Assembly: GCA_013298125.1 (NCBI GenBank)
Contig: JAAFJP010000032.1
Span: 1 to 64,000, forward strand
DNA from: Cytophagales bacterium
GTDB lineage: Bacteria; Bacteroidota; Bacteroidia; Cytophagales; Spirosomataceae
DNA length: 64,000 bases
Direction: 5' to 3'
Below are positions 26,901-35,568 of the stretch, piece by piece (the first letter of the stretch is position 1; each line of letters starts with the position of its first letter). A model generated the notes under the pieces. It was not told the DNA's origin. It saw nothing but the letters and a program-made list of their open reading frames with translations, and searched no databases. Both the position numbers and the translations under genes were made by a program.

Positions 26901-27885
26901 CGCTGGAACGTATAAATTGACGCAGGAGTGTACTGACGGAGCGAGTATTTATCGAAGTAACTTAAATGCTGGCTCTACGACAACAGGGGTAGAAATCAAG
27001 GGACATCCCTTCACGATACCAAATGTAATGAGTATTACAGGAGCTTTGTTTAATGGAAACATTATCAAAACGGGCTACTACTATACTTATGACATGAAAG
27101 TTAAATCAATGGGCTGTCCAAGTACCAGAGTGGAAGTGCCAATTACAAGTCAAGCACTCCCAAAAGCCAATGTAACACCCGCTGATAAGGTCGGTATTTG
27201 TCAAGATTTTACGAAAGATTTAACCACCAATACAGGTACAAATTATACTTACCAGTGGCTCAAAGATGGTGCAACCATTGCGGGAGCAAATGCAGCAACC
27301 TATAAAGTGGGTGCAGGCGGAGTGTATAGTGTAACAGTAACTGAAAATGGGCTTTGTAGTGCCACTTCAAATGCTGTTACGGCGAGCGTATTTCTTCCCA
27401 TTGCTCCTAAAATCACTTTTAACGGCAATGTTTTGAGTATTCCAACGGGTACAAATCCCGTTTGGTATTTTGGAGGAGTATTAGTTCCTGGGGCAAATCA
27501 GAATACGCTAACTCCCACAAAATCAGGAAATTATACCGTAAAGTCCACAGATTCAAATGGTTGCGAGGCGATTTCGGATGCCTATTCATTGACCATCACG
27601 GCAGTTGAGGAAGAGATTGTTTCGGAGGCAACAGCAAAAATTTTTCCAAATCCAGCAAGAGAGAAATTTAAAGTAGAATACCGTACGCCCGAAAATCCAA
27701 AAACTGTGCAAGCCGAAGTCATTAATATTTTAGGTATTACATTAAATACTAAAAATATGACCAAACAAAACGGCGTTTACAGTACAGACTTTGATGTGTC
27801 GAAACAAAGTCAAGGTAAGTATTTTATCAGAATTACGGCTGGTGAAACTGTAAAAACAATTCCGTTTATTGTTGGGGTGGAATAG
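23932..27885 (+). CDS. Giant secreted S8 subtilisin-like protease with type IX secretion C-terminus
   Basis: The 1317-residue protein has a signal peptide (about 1-20, ending LSVAQ) and a subtilase domain: Asp in GIWDGG (near 127), His in NHATHVSGT (near 156) and Ser in SGTSMSTPQTSG (near 372). A GEVED-like module (about 580-700), a CARDB-like segment (about 705-820), Ig-like modules with CEGTTNLSI and PKANVTPADKVGICQDF, and a C-terminal sorting domain (IFPNPAREKFKVEY... to the end, about 1235-1317) follow. That order predicts export by the type IX system and anchoring or release at the surface. A shorter relative is at 53550-56426. Substrate unknown; no SusCD genes adjoin. Confidence 0.93.
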   Translation: MKSLFSIILFLSTVTLSVAQKKLYSDTQNKKLDQLSEQLSTQQNQNYQKALKMARQKSWQTEVDLGDGRTFRLNGIDETGQPLYLVTESNANASGTTRTNQLYTGGSLGLSLNGSGDAVKNRLGIWDGGGVLTTHQEFGTRVIQQDNITTTDNHATHVSGTLIATGISAQARGMAFGANLKAWDFSSDVSEMTVAAKDLAISNHSYGFQAGWIFNSTTNRWAWYGSTSVSNVEDYKFGFYDGSAQAWDKIAIAAPFYLIVKSVGNNRSQNGPAEGTYYFLGGSTRDSSNVARSKNDSYDCVSTTGNAKNILSIGAISGTNGNPPAQSSDIKISSFSSWGPTDDGRIKPDLVAVGVNLFSTSNSSTTGYAVLSGTSMSTPQTSGSLLLLQEAYANLNAGQLMRSSTLKGLALHTAEDAGNVGPDYVYGWGLLNTEKATKVILNTDKSNSLTERTLTNGGNFTQKITASGKGALTATICWTDPEAAVYTVSAENLNNRTPKLVNDLDIRITDGTNNYLPFILNPDKPADLATRGDNIRDNVEQILIPDAVPGRTYTLTVSHKGTLRSSQDYALIISGIGGKDYCTSTPTTVQDNIESVKFAGLTNNVKVSSGQQVALEIALKGTNPKTTNVFVDWNIDGVFDEATERVASSEAFAGNSFTTSFKAPTGLLAGNGTLMRVVSVENETANNVKGCGTYSRGVTKDIAIQFVRPEVDLSVSNLLTPEVSSFCSGSGGSVSISLKNVGNTAQQDIPVSVKVSDKNTVVATLSGTYKGLLAPFAEDKLLLDGTFNAVVGINYSFEIAINLPSDQDNSNNVKTITREVIATTSPATAIATICEGTTNLSIKASEKSPVLWYDAPTGGNLLFTGNTGSFTKPANSTKIFAGVNDFSGTIGYKDKYALGGGTYFENFGPEPVIVTQTPLVIESARVYVGTPGTITFTITRVSDLTPISTVTFKVDATRSNANQTRNSGSQLIEDPNDQGVVLPLNLTIPVAGTYKLTQECTDGASIYRSNLNAGSTTTGVEIKGHPFTIPNVMSITGALFNGNIIKTGYYYTYDMKVKSMGCPSTRVEVPITSQALPKANVTPADKVGICQDFTKDLTTNTGTNYTYQWLKDGATIAGANAATYKVGAGGVYSVTVTENGLCSATSNAVTASVFLPIAPKITFNGNVLSIPTGTNPVWYFGGVLVPGANQNTLTPTKSGNYTVKSTDSNGCEAISDAYSLTITAVEEEIVSEATAKIFPNPAREKFKVEYRTPENPKTVQAEVINILGITLNTKNMTKQNGVYSTDFDVSKQSQGKYFIRITAGETVKTIPFIVGVE

Positions 27886-27891
27886 TGTTTT

Positions 27892-28006
27892 AGTAGGCAG
27901 TTGGTAGTAGGCAGTAGGCAGAGTATGTAGTTTAAGCAGTAAGAACAATATTTGTAACTTTATTGCTTACTGAACACTGCCTACTGCCTACTAAATACTG
28001 CCTACT
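27892..28006. repeat. Heptamer palindrome whose right arm covers the mazG stop codon
   Basis: Left arm: agtaggc, agttggt, agtaggc, agtaggc. Right arm: gcttact, gaacact, gcctact, gcctact, aaatact, gcctact, strictly in 7-nt register. The mazG TAG stop (28002-28004) lies in the final unit. Confidence 0.9.
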
Positions 28007-28820
28007 TCCTTTTAGCTTCCTCCCAATACACATCCATTTCTGCCAAAGTCATATCTTGTAGGGTTTTACCATTTTCTTTTGCCCTTGCTTCCAAATGATT
28101 GAAACGTTTGATAAATTTCTTATTAGTTCTTTCCAAAGCGGTTTCTACATTGATATTGATAAAACGAGCATAATTGACTAATGAAAACAATAAATCACCA
28201 AATTCTCCTTCGGCTTTTTCTACGTTAATTGCCTCATTTTCAACCACATTAAACTCATTTTTAAACTCTTCCATTTCTTCCTCAACCTTCTCCCAAACCT
28301 GCGTTTTTTCTTCCCAATCAAAACCAGCACCTCGGGCTTTTTCTTGAATTCGCATGGCTTTTACTAAGGCAGGCAAAGAGGCAGGCACTCCTCCCAGAAC
28401 CGATTTATTCCCCCCTCCTTCTTTCAATTTTATGGCTTCCCAATTCTGTTTTACTTGCTCTTCGTTCTCGACTTTCACATCGCCGTATATGTGCGGGTGA
28501 CGGTGAATTAATTTCTCACAAATGCCGTGCAGAACATCCGATACATCAAAGGCATTGGTCTCCGAAGCTATCTTTGAATAAAATACTAAATGTAACATCA
28601 CATCACCCAATTCTTTCTTGATTTCGTGCATATCACCCTCCATGATGGCATCAGAAAGTTCGTAGGTTTCTTCGATAGTGAGGTGTCTGAGGCTCTCAAT
28701 GGTCTGTTTTTTATCCCACGGGCATTGCTCACGGAGTTCGTCCATAATAGTCAAGAGACGGTCAAATGCCATTAATTGAGATTGACGTTTTTCAGGAAGA
28801 TTATTAAAGTCTTGATTCAT
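28002..28820 (-). CDS. mazG: Nucleoside triphosphate pyrophosphohydrolase MazG
   Basis: MazG removes pyrophosphate from non-canonical or excess NTPs. The 272-residue length and two-domain arrangement fit the enterobacterial type. The first domain has CPWDKKQTIESLRHLTIEETYELSDAI with the EExxE...ExxD metal-binding pattern (KKELGDVMLHLVF); the second repeats EEMEEFKNEF...EGEFGDLLFSLVNYAR. It ends inside a heptamer repeat, which may have replaced a few C-terminal residues. Confidence 0.95.
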   Translation of the reverse strand: MNQDFNNLPEKRQSQLMAFDRLLTIMDELREQCPWDKKQTIESLRHLTIEETYELSDAIMEGDMHEIKKELGDVMLHLVFYSKIASETNAFDVSDVLHGICEKLIHRHPHIYGDVKVENEEQVKQNWEAIKLKEGGGNKSVLGGVPASLPALVKAMRIQEKARGAGFDWEEKTQVWEKVEEEMEEFKNEFNVVENEAINVEKAEGEFGDLLFSLVNYARFININVETALERTNKKFIKRFNHLEARAKENGKTLQDMTLAEMDVYWEEAKRK

Positions 28821-28835
28821 ATTTTGTTGATTATT

Positions 28836-29000
28836 AAGGAACGGGTAAATAATAAGTTGTAATGATTGGTATGAATTATTTTATTGATAGATTGAGGGTA
28901 TTTTGAGGGGAATAGCATCGCTATTTACCGAAAAATACCCTCAATCTATCGGTAAAAGAAACTTAGAAATCGTTATAACTTATTGTTTACTCGTTCCTAA
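28836..29000. repeat. Long imperfect palindrome between mazG and helicase genes
   Basis: Outer arms AACGGGTAAATAATAAGTTG and TTATAACTTATTGTTTACTC are imperfect inverses. The inner arms (28886-28904 with 28932-28950) are a perfect 19-bp inverted repeat. No gene lies within. It falls between two minus-strand genes, just downstream of the helicase stop, so it could act as a terminator or processing stem for the helicase transcript. Confidence 0.75.
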
Positions 29001-29027
29001 AACAAAGATAAAGCTAAAATCTACATT

Positions 29028-31472
29028 TTATTCAACCTGCATCGAAGCCCCCACCAGTCTGATTTCACCATAGCTATAATCTTCGCCCAGAGCCTCTTTT
29101 AAGGCTGACCCCTTCAAATCTGGATTTTCTAACATAAATTCTCTGATGACTTTTATCTTCTTTAAATCCATAATACTTTCTACTGACAAAAGCCCTTTTT
29201 TGACGTATTCGCCAAGGTGTCCTTCAATAGTGGAAGCGGTAAGTTGGCGTATTTCGGCTATTTCGGCAATCGTTTTTCCTTCTTTGAATAAATTATAACT
29301 CATCTCCTGTGTCGAACCTTTTACCACGGCTTTTTTTGCAGGTTTACGAACCCTCTCAATCGTAGGAACTTCAATACCATTTGCCTCACAAAATTCTATG
29401 ATGATGTCCAAAATCTCATCACCGTATTGTTGAATTTTGATTCTACCAAAACCTGAAATTTCTGCCAATCCTACTTTGCTTCGAGGCATTTCTTCGGCTA
29501 AGGCTTGCAGCGTTTTTTGAGATAAGACCATGTATTTTTCAATATTCTTATCAACGGCTACGCTATCTCGCCAAACCCTCAATTGATTGAACAAATCATC
29601 ATTATTACCGCCCGATTCAGTCACTTTTTGGCTTTTCAATAACCTTGATTTTTCTACCTCAAAATCAAGCGAAATGTTGGCTTTTGTACTGAGATATTTC
29701 GTAGAATCAAAACCTTGTTGCGTATTTTGGAGAAGCATTAATTTCTCGAAAGTATGCTTCAATCCTTGCTCCCAAATTTTTACAACACCACTTTTTGTTT
29801 CTTTATTATCACAAGATAAATCAATGATTTTCAGGGGATTATAAGTTAATTCTTGTAATTTTTCTGAAAGATAAACACTCCCTTTTTTGATGCGTTCTTG
29901 TAGTTCTGTATTCTCTTCGGGCAATTGAGACTGAGCAATGAGTGACTCTAATTGTCTCGAAAATTTGTCAATGACCGTATCAATTTCCACTTGATAAATG
30001 TTCACAATTTCAGAAACATCTTGCAAGGTTTTACTAACGAATTGACCCTGAGCCGCTTCTATAGTTTGGCGGAAGTAATTGAGGTTACTTTTTATCGATT
30101 TAAAATCAAATAAATCTCGAATCCAGTCGCTTTGGGTGATTTTCTTGGCTTCAAACAAAGCATTTTCGGATAAATCTTGTTTTTCGGTTTCTTGGTCAAA
30201 ACTCGAAATGGTACTATCCGATTTCACACTTTCAGACGTGATGGGCGTACTCAAAACCAAACCCTCAAAAGTCTTGCAACGACTCAAAGCCACATACACC
30301 TGACCATGGGCAAAAGACGAAGCCGCATCAATAATGGCTCTGTCGAAAGTCAAACCCTGACTTTTATGAATTGTAATTGCCCACGCCGCTTTGATGGGAA
30401 ATTGGCTAAATGTTCCTATAACGTGTTCCTGCATGGTTTTGGAGTCATCCAGCACGTATTTTATATTGCCCCAAATGGCTCTGGAAACAGTTATTTTTTC
30501 AGTTTCATTTGGGCATTTTACCGAAATAGTATCATCATCTATGGCTGTGATTTCGCCTAATTTTCCGTTAAAATATCGTTTTTCTTGTCCAATGTCATTT
30601 TTTACAAACATCACCTGAGCCCCCACTTTTAGCTCCAAATTCAATTCATTTGGGTACATACTTTCAGGAAACTCCTCCGTTATTTCAGCAATAAATGAAT
30701 GTGTTTTGCCTTCAAGTTCATTCAATTTTCGAGTATTGATTGCCAAAGCGGCTTTATTATGACTGGTCAGGGTTATGTATTTTTCATCCGTATCTCCCTT
30801 AAAATCAGGAATATAGCGAGAGTTTAGGAGCTTTGTACTTTCGGCATCCAATTTTTTATCTCGTACTTTATTCAAAAGACTAATAAACTGTTCGTCAGCC
30901 TGTCTGAAAATATGCGTTAATTCTATGGTGATAAACTGACTCTGGGCAAGAGCCTTGCTTTCAAAGAAATACACACTCGGATAATAGGGTCTGAGCATAC
31001 TCCACTCTTCGTCCTTTATAACGGGAGCAAGTTGGTGCAAATCCCCAATCATGAGTAATTGTACACCTCCAAAAGGCAAATTCCGATTTCTGTATCTTCT
31101 CAAAACCTCATCAATCGCATCCAACACATCCGCCCGCACCATACTGATTTCATCAATCACCAAGAGGTCAATCGCTTTGATAGCTTTAATCTTTTCGCCA
31201 CTAACTCTGCGTTCAGGAGGATTATTGCCAGGAATATTTGGACCAAATGACAACTGAAAAAAGGAGTGAATCGTAACGCCACCCGCATTAATCGCCGCCA
31301 CGCCCGTAGGAGCAACAATGACAATACGCTTAGGAGAAGTAGCTTTAATATTTTTGAGAAAAGTGGTTTTGCCCGTACCCGCTTTGCCCGTCAGAAAAAC
31401 GTTAGTATTTGTAAATCGAACGTATTGGTCAGCAAGTTCAAGGCGTGAGTTTGATTGGAAAGGAGTTTGCAT
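29028..31472 (-). CDS. Pif1/RecD-like helicase with HRDC and helix-turn-helix tail
   Basis: The 814-residue protein starts with a superfamily 1B helicase core: Walker A GKAGTGKTTFL near residue 34, Walker B LLVIDEISMV near 110, a GDLHQLAPV motif and C-terminal helicase motifs AWAITIHKSQGLTFDRAII and YVALSRCK near 370-400. A linker, an HRDC-like domain (about 620-705, VLSQKTLQALAEEMPRSKVGLAEISGFG) and an HTH_40-like domain (about 725-800, SYNLFKEGKTIAEIAEIRQLTASTIEGHL) follow. This combination is typical of Bacteroidota. It may unwind G-quadruplex or stalled-fork DNA; the precise task is not known. Confidence 0.9.
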   Translation of the reverse strand: MQTPFQSNSRLELADQYVRFTNTNVFLTGKAGTGKTTFLKNIKATSPKRIVIVAPTGVAAINAGGVTIHSFFQLSFGPNIPGNNPPERRVSGEKIKAIKAIDLLVIDEISMVRADVLDAIDEVLRRYRNRNLPFGGVQLLMIGDLHQLAPVIKDEEWSMLRPYYPSVYFFESKALAQSQFITIELTHIFRQADEQFISLLNKVRDKKLDAESTKLLNSRYIPDFKGDTDEKYITLTSHNKAALAINTRKLNELEGKTHSFIAEITEEFPESMYPNELNLELKVGAQVMFVKNDIGQEKRYFNGKLGEITAIDDDTISVKCPNETEKITVSRAIWGNIKYVLDDSKTMQEHVIGTFSQFPIKAAWAITIHKSQGLTFDRAIIDAASSFAHGQVYVALSRCKTFEGLVLSTPITSESVKSDSTISSFDQETEKQDLSENALFEAKKITQSDWIRDLFDFKSIKSNLNYFRQTIEAAQGQFVSKTLQDVSEIVNIYQVEIDTVIDKFSRQLESLIAQSQLPEENTELQERIKKGSVYLSEKLQELTYNPLKIIDLSCDNKETKSGVVKIWEQGLKHTFEKLMLLQNTQQGFDSTKYLSTKANISLDFEVEKSRLLKSQKVTESGGNNDDLFNQLRVWRDSVAVDKNIEKYMVLSQKTLQALAEEMPRSKVGLAEISGFGRIKIQQYGDEILDIIIEFCEANGIEVPTIERVRKPAKKAVVKGSTQEMSYNLFKEGKTIAEIAEIRQLTASTIEGHLGEYVKKGLLSVESIMDLKKIKVIREFMLENPDLKGSALKEALGEDYSYGEIRLVGASMQVE

Positions 31473-31494
31473 TTTTATTTAGGAGTTAGGTATC

Positions 31495-31530
31495 AAAAAA
31501 GCCTCCAAATCATACAATTTGAAGGCTTTT
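31495..31530. terminator. Intrinsic terminator after the coiled-coil lipoprotein gene
   Basis: AAAAGCCTCCAAAT pairs with ATTTGAAGGCTTTT through a single G-U, with a short loop. It lies between the lipoprotein stop (31598) and the helicase start (31472), both on the minus strand. Confidence 0.7.
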
Positions 31531-31597
31531 CAATATATAAATATCTAAAAATCAATTTATTAAGTTTTCGGATTTGAGCCAAGAACTAACCAATAAA

Positions 31598-32014
31598 TTA
31601 GTCTCTACGAACACGTCTGCCTTTCGCAGTTCTGATTTGTCTCATTCTTTCTTCTAACTCAGCAATAACTCTTGTTGAGTTTTCTTTACTTGCTTCGTAA
31701 GTCTCGTTCAATGATTTATAAGAAGATTGTAACTTGTTATAATCATCCAATAAACGGTTATATTTGATACTCAAAGACTCAAAAGTCTCTTTACTGTCTT
31801 CTTGACATTTTACATAGTCCTCACTTTTTTTCTTGAACTGACTCTCCAAGCTAAAACGGAAACTACTTAATTCAGCATTTTCTTGACGCTCTTTCAAAAC
31901 CTGACTCTCCAAACGGCGAACTTGGTCTTGCATTTCTGTAATCTTTTTGGTGTCAGTACAACCCGATAAGGTTATTGAAACAGCCGCTGCGATGAATAAT
32001 AAACTTTTTTTCAT
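31598..32014 (-). CDS. Coiled-coil lipoprotein
   Basis: The 138-residue protein has a lipoprotein signal (MKKSLLFIAAAVSITLSGC, Cys19) and then a nearly continuous heptad-patterned coiled coil (EMQDQVRRLESQVLKERQEN... to ELEERMRQI), finishing with a basic GRRVRRD tail. It resembles Lpp/OmpH-like envelope tethers in architecture, the basic tail perhaps contacting peptidoglycan or LPS, but no specific homologue is recognised. Confidence 0.75.
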   Translation of the reverse strand: MKKSLLFIAAAVSITLSGCTDTKKITEMQDQVRRLESQVLKERQENAELSSFRFSLESQFKKKSEDYVKCQEDSKETFESLSIKYNRLLDDYNKLQSSYKSLNETYEASKENSTRVIAELEERMRQIRTAKGRRVRRD

Positions 32015-32208
32015 GGGATTTGTGTGGGTTGATAGATAACTACTTGAAAATCAAAGATTATGCCAACGTTATCTTTTCGTTTTGAATGTACAATTAATCA
32101 GTGGCGGAAAAACAGTACGATAAATATAATAAGGATAAATATAATAACAAATTTACTTCTTATTTTTTATACATAAAATGAATCACTAAACTTTTTTCTC
32201 AAAATTTC

Positions 32209-32238
32209 TTGATTACACCAAATTCTTTGTTAAATTTG
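32209..32238 (+). promoter_or_regulatory. Bacteroidota-type promoter of the sulfite reductase gene
   Basis: TTG (32209-32211), a 19-nt spacer and TAAATTTG (32231-32238) match the -33/-7 consensus. Transcription would start near 32245, leaving a leader of about 120 nt before the start at 32364. Confidence 0.65.
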
Positions 32239-32363
32239 CATTAAATCTATATAGTTAGTAGAGTAAACTAAATTGCTAAGTTTTCTGTTATTTTGTTGTT
32301 AAATTGTACCTATACATTAACAACCTAAAAACTAACAACTTAACAAATCATTCAGATAATTTT

Positions 32364-34466
32364 ATGCAAAGTTTCAGAACTGAACTCGAAAATCCGCTTG
32401 TCGAAAAAGATATTGTTGATTTAGCACGTAAAATAGAATTGTTCCGTGAAGGAAAAATTCACGAAGAAAAATTCCGTAGCCTTCGCCTCGCACGTGGGGT
32501 CTATGGGCAACGCCAGCAAGGCGTTCAGATGGTGCGTATAAAGCTCCCGTACGGCAAGATGACCTTCAAACAATGGAAGCGAATTGCTGATATTTCAGAC
32601 GAATATTCTACGGGGAATCTTCATTTAACGACTCGTCAGGATGTCCAGATTCACTTCGTTTCGTTGGACAGAACACCTGAACTATGGGCTAAATTAGAAC
32701 AAGATGATATTACGCTTCGTGAGGCTTGTGGCAATACAGTTCGTAACGTAACTGCCTCACCCTCAGCGGGTATTGACCCAAAAGAGCCTTTTGATATTAC
32801 GCCTTATGCCGATGCCGTTTTTAGGTATTTTCTAAGAAATCCAATCTGCCAGGAAATGGGTCGCAAGTTCAAAATTGCCTTCTCAAATACCGACGAAGAC
32901 ACCGCTTTGACTTATATGCACGACATGGGTTTTATTCCAAAAATTCAAGACGGCAAACGTGGGTTCAAAGTAGTCGTTGGGGGAGGTTTGGGAGCTCAAC
33001 CTTTGTTGGCAAAAATAGCGTATGAGTTTTTGGCAGAAGACCAAATTATTCCCTATTTAGAGGCAACACTTCGAGTTTTTGACCGTCACGGTGAGCGTAA
33101 CTCACGTCACAAGGCACGTATCAAATTCTTGATTCAAAAGATTGGCTTTGAGGCACTTGTAGCACTGATTGAAGAAGAAAGATTGGCACTAAAAAATCAA
33201 TCTGTTCAAATAGATACAACTACGGGCAAATGGAACGTGGAAGCTCACGAAATGCCTTCAAAAACGGATGCCAACGTAGTAGAAACCAACACAGGATTTG
33301 AATTATGGAAGGCTACGAATACTTTTGAGCAAAAGCAAAAAGGGTTTTATGGAGTCTATGTCAGAATCTTGAATGGAAATATTCACTCAACAACTTCACG
33401 CTCTTTGATTGAACAATTGGAAGGCTACATTGCTGATGATGTGAGAGTTACGATTAATCAAGGTTTGATGTTGAAGTTTGTACCAGAGGCTAATTTGCAA
33501 TACGTTTATGCAGTCTTGGCGGCTCACGATTTGGCGGCAGCGGGTGCAAATTCGATGGCAAATATTACGGCTTGCCCAGGGACTGATACTTGTAACTTGG
33601 CGATTTCGGATAGTACCAATATCACTTCAAAATTAGAATCGGTCATCACCGAAGACTTCCCCGAGTTGATTCATAATAACGAAATCAAAATCAAGATTTC
33701 GGGTTGTATGAATTCGTGCGGACAACACGGTATGGCAAATATCGGCTTTCATGGTTCGTCTCTGAAAGCCGCTGATAAACGTGTTTTGCCAGCTTTGCAG
33801 GTGCTTTTGGGCGGTGGAACGGTTGGCGATGGCGTTGGTCGTGTGGCGGATAAAGTAATTAAAGTACCTTCAAAAAGAGGTCCAGAGGTGTTGAGAGTAG
33901 TGTTGAATAATTATGAAGAAAATGCCAACGAAGGCGAATATTTCAATGATTATTATGACCGTCAAGGCGAGAAATATTTTTATTCACTATTAAAACCCGT
34001 TGCAGATTTAACAACCTTGAAAGACGATGATTTCATCGATTGGGGTCAATCAGAGCAATTTGCTACTGAAATTGGGGTAGGCGAATGTGCCTCAGTAATC
34101 ATCGACTTAGTAGCGACTTTGTTGATGGAATCAGAAGAAAAATTTGATTGGACGAAAGAGGCTTACGAAGAGAATCGTTTTGCCGATTCAATTTACCACG
34201 CATACAGTGTGTTTGTGAGTGCGGCTAAGGCTTTGTTGTTGGATAAATCAGTAAGTGCTTCGACTCAAAGTGGCGTGATTGATAAATTCCAAGAGAATTT
34301 TGTAGCAACTGGTGATATTACGTTGGGAGAAAAAACCTTCCAAGAATTAGTATTACAGATTAATAAAAACGAACCTTCACAAGCATTCGCAAAATCGTAT
34401 ATCGCTGAGGCTCAGGCATTTTTGAGTTTAGCAAAAGCGTATCGTGAGGAGTTGGTGGCGGCTTAA
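32364..34466 (+). CDS. Ferredoxin-type sulfite/nitrite reductase with C-terminal HEPN-like domain
   Basis: ATG 32364 (MQSFRTELENP) is preferred to the upstream 32304. The first 560 residues form the duplicated siroheme/4Fe-4S reductase fold. The cluster ligands are visible: Cys404 and Cys410 (ACPGTDTCNL) and Cys448 and Cys452 (SGCMNSCGQHG), the C-x5-C / C-x3-C set that also ligates siroheme. Residues about 590-700 (AYEENRFADSIYHAYSVFVSAAKALLL...) add a helical HEPN-like domain that is common in Bacteroidota enzymes of this kind. A uroporphyrinogen methylase gene for siroheme follows, consistent with assimilatory sulfite (or nitrite) reduction. Which anion is used cannot be decided. Confidence 0.92.
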   Translation: MQSFRTELENPLVEKDIVDLARKIELFREGKIHEEKFRSLRLARGVYGQRQQGVQMVRIKLPYGKMTFKQWKRIADISDEYSTGNLHLTTRQDVQIHFVSLDRTPELWAKLEQDDITLREACGNTVRNVTASPSAGIDPKEPFDITPYADAVFRYFLRNPICQEMGRKFKIAFSNTDEDTALTYMHDMGFIPKIQDGKRGFKVVVGGGLGAQPLLAKIAYEFLAEDQIIPYLEATLRVFDRHGERNSRHKARIKFLIQKIGFEALVALIEEERLALKNQSVQIDTTTGKWNVEAHEMPSKTDANVVETNTGFELWKATNTFEQKQKGFYGVYVRILNGNIHSTTSRSLIEQLEGYIADDVRVTINQGLMLKFVPEANLQYVYAVLAAHDLAAAGANSMANITACPGTDTCNLAISDSTNITSKLESVITEDFPELIHNNEIKIKISGCMNSCGQHGMANIGFHGSSLKAADKRVLPALQVLLGGGTVGDGVGRVADKVIKVPSKRGPEVLRVVLNNYEENANEGEYFNDYYDRQGEKYFYSLLKPVADLTTLKDDDFIDWGQSEQFATEIGVGECASVIIDLVATLLMESEEKFDWTKEAYEENRFADSIYHAYSVFVSAAKALLLDKSVSASTQSGVIDKFQENFVATGDITLGEKTFQELVLQINKNEPSQAFAKSYIAEAQAFLSLAKAYREELVAA

Positions 34467-34479
34467 AATTTTTGTCTTA

Positions 34480-34580
34480 ATTTTCAATATCCAATACTCA
34501 ATGTACAATTTTCAAGTTTAGTTATCTGATATAGTAATTTTTTACTTGAACATTGGGTATTGAACATTGAGCATTGAAAA
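34480..34580. repeat. Heptamer palindrome between sulfite reductase and cobA
   Basis: Left arm, five 7-nt units: attttca, atatcca, atactca, atgtaca, attttca (34480-34514). Right arm, five: ttgaaca, ttgggta, ttgaaca, ttgagca, ttgaaaa (34546-34580). The arms are imperfect inverses around a 31-nt loop and sit in the intercistronic space. Confidence 0.92.
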
Positions 34581-34594
34581 TTAATTTTTTGATA

Positions 34595-35371
34595 ATGAGC
34601 AACTTAGAACATTTCCATACATTAGACCCCAGACCCAAACTTACTGTTGTAGGGGCAGGTCCAGGCGACCCTGATTTGATTACAGTCAAGGCAATAAAGG
34701 CATTGAAAAGTGCCGATGTAGTCTTGTACGATGCTTTGATTGCGGATGAATTATTGGATTATTGCAAACCCGAAACTGAGAAAATCTACGTAGGAAAACG
34801 CCCAGGGGAAAGTCATTCGCAAGATGCTATTAATTTTATGATTGTCGAGAAGGCGTATATGTACGGACACGTAGTACGCTTGAAAGGGGGCGACCCATTC
34901 ATCTTCGGGCGTGGGATGGAAGAGATTGAATATGCTAAAAATTTTGGATTAGAAACCGCCTATATTCCTGGGATTTCATCATCAGTTGCGGCGGCGGGTT
35001 ATGCAGGTATTCCCCTGACAACCAGAGGAGTAAGTGAAAGTTTTTGGGTAATCACAGGTACAAAAACGGACGGTTCACTCTCCAAAGATTTGGAACTTGC
35101 TCTACAAACAACGGCTACGATTGTGGTATTGATGGGCATGAATAAATTGACCCAGATTTCAGAAATTTGTCAAGTAATCGGAAAAGAAGATTTGCCAGTA
35201 GCCATCATCCAAAACGGAACAACTGAAAATCAGCAAGTTGGAGTGGGACTTGCCAAAGATTTGAAAATGATTGCGGAAGAGAATAACCTCTCTAATCCTG
35301 CGGTAATTGTGTTGGGGGAAGTGGTAAAGTATGCTTCGGTTGAAGAAATTTTGGAAGTTTATAAATCGTAG
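34595..35371 (+). CDS. cobA: Uroporphyrinogen-III C-methyltransferase
   Basis: SUMT makes precorrin-2, the precursor of siroheme and cobalamin, by two SAM-dependent methylations. ATG 34595 is preferred over 34574, which lies in the repeat arm. The 258-residue protein has the tetrapyrrole methylase motifs VVGAGPGDPDLITVKA, YVGKRPGESHSQD and VRLKGGDPFIFGRG, and a late TIVVLMGMN. Position after the siroheme-dependent reductase implies a role in siroheme supply. No CysG dehydrogenase/ferrochelatase fusion is present. Confidence 0.93.
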   Translation: MSNLEHFHTLDPRPKLTVVGAGPGDPDLITVKAIKALKSADVVLYDALIADELLDYCKPETEKIYVGKRPGESHSQDAINFMIVEKAYMYGHVVRLKGGDPFIFGRGMEEIEYAKNFGLETAYIPGISSSVAAAGYAGIPLTTRGVSESFWVITGTKTDGSLSKDLELALQTTATIVVLMGMNKLTQISEICQVIGKEDLPVAIIQNGTTENQQVGVGLAKDLKMIAEENNLSNPAVIVLGEVVKYASVEEILEVYKS

Positions 35372-35420
35372 GAAGAAAACTGAGAAAAAAACTTTCTTCG
35401 GCAATATAAATCTGGTTCAA

Positions 35421-35527
35421 CTATAATTTATACTGGATTATAGAGTAGAATAGGTTTCTAACCTGTTCATCGGACTCCATAAACAGGTTAGAAACCTGTT
35501 CTACTCTTCATCCCGTATAAATTGTAG
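35421..35527. repeat. Palindrome with GTAGAATAGGTTTCTAACCT core
   Basis: CTATAATTTATAC...GAGTAGAATAGGTTTCTAACC pairs with GGTTAGAAACCTGTTCTACT...GTATAAATTGTAG. It lies between convergent genes. A short related segment with TTTGTACGGGATTATAAAG is at 62270-62303. Confidence 0.8.
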
Positions 35528-35568
35528 AAAACCATAAATATCTTTTACAAAATCAAAGAAAGTCCTCC

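Noticed and set aside
27892-28006. CRISPR-like array
   Set aside because: The units are 7-nt tandem repeats in inverted arms, without spacers.
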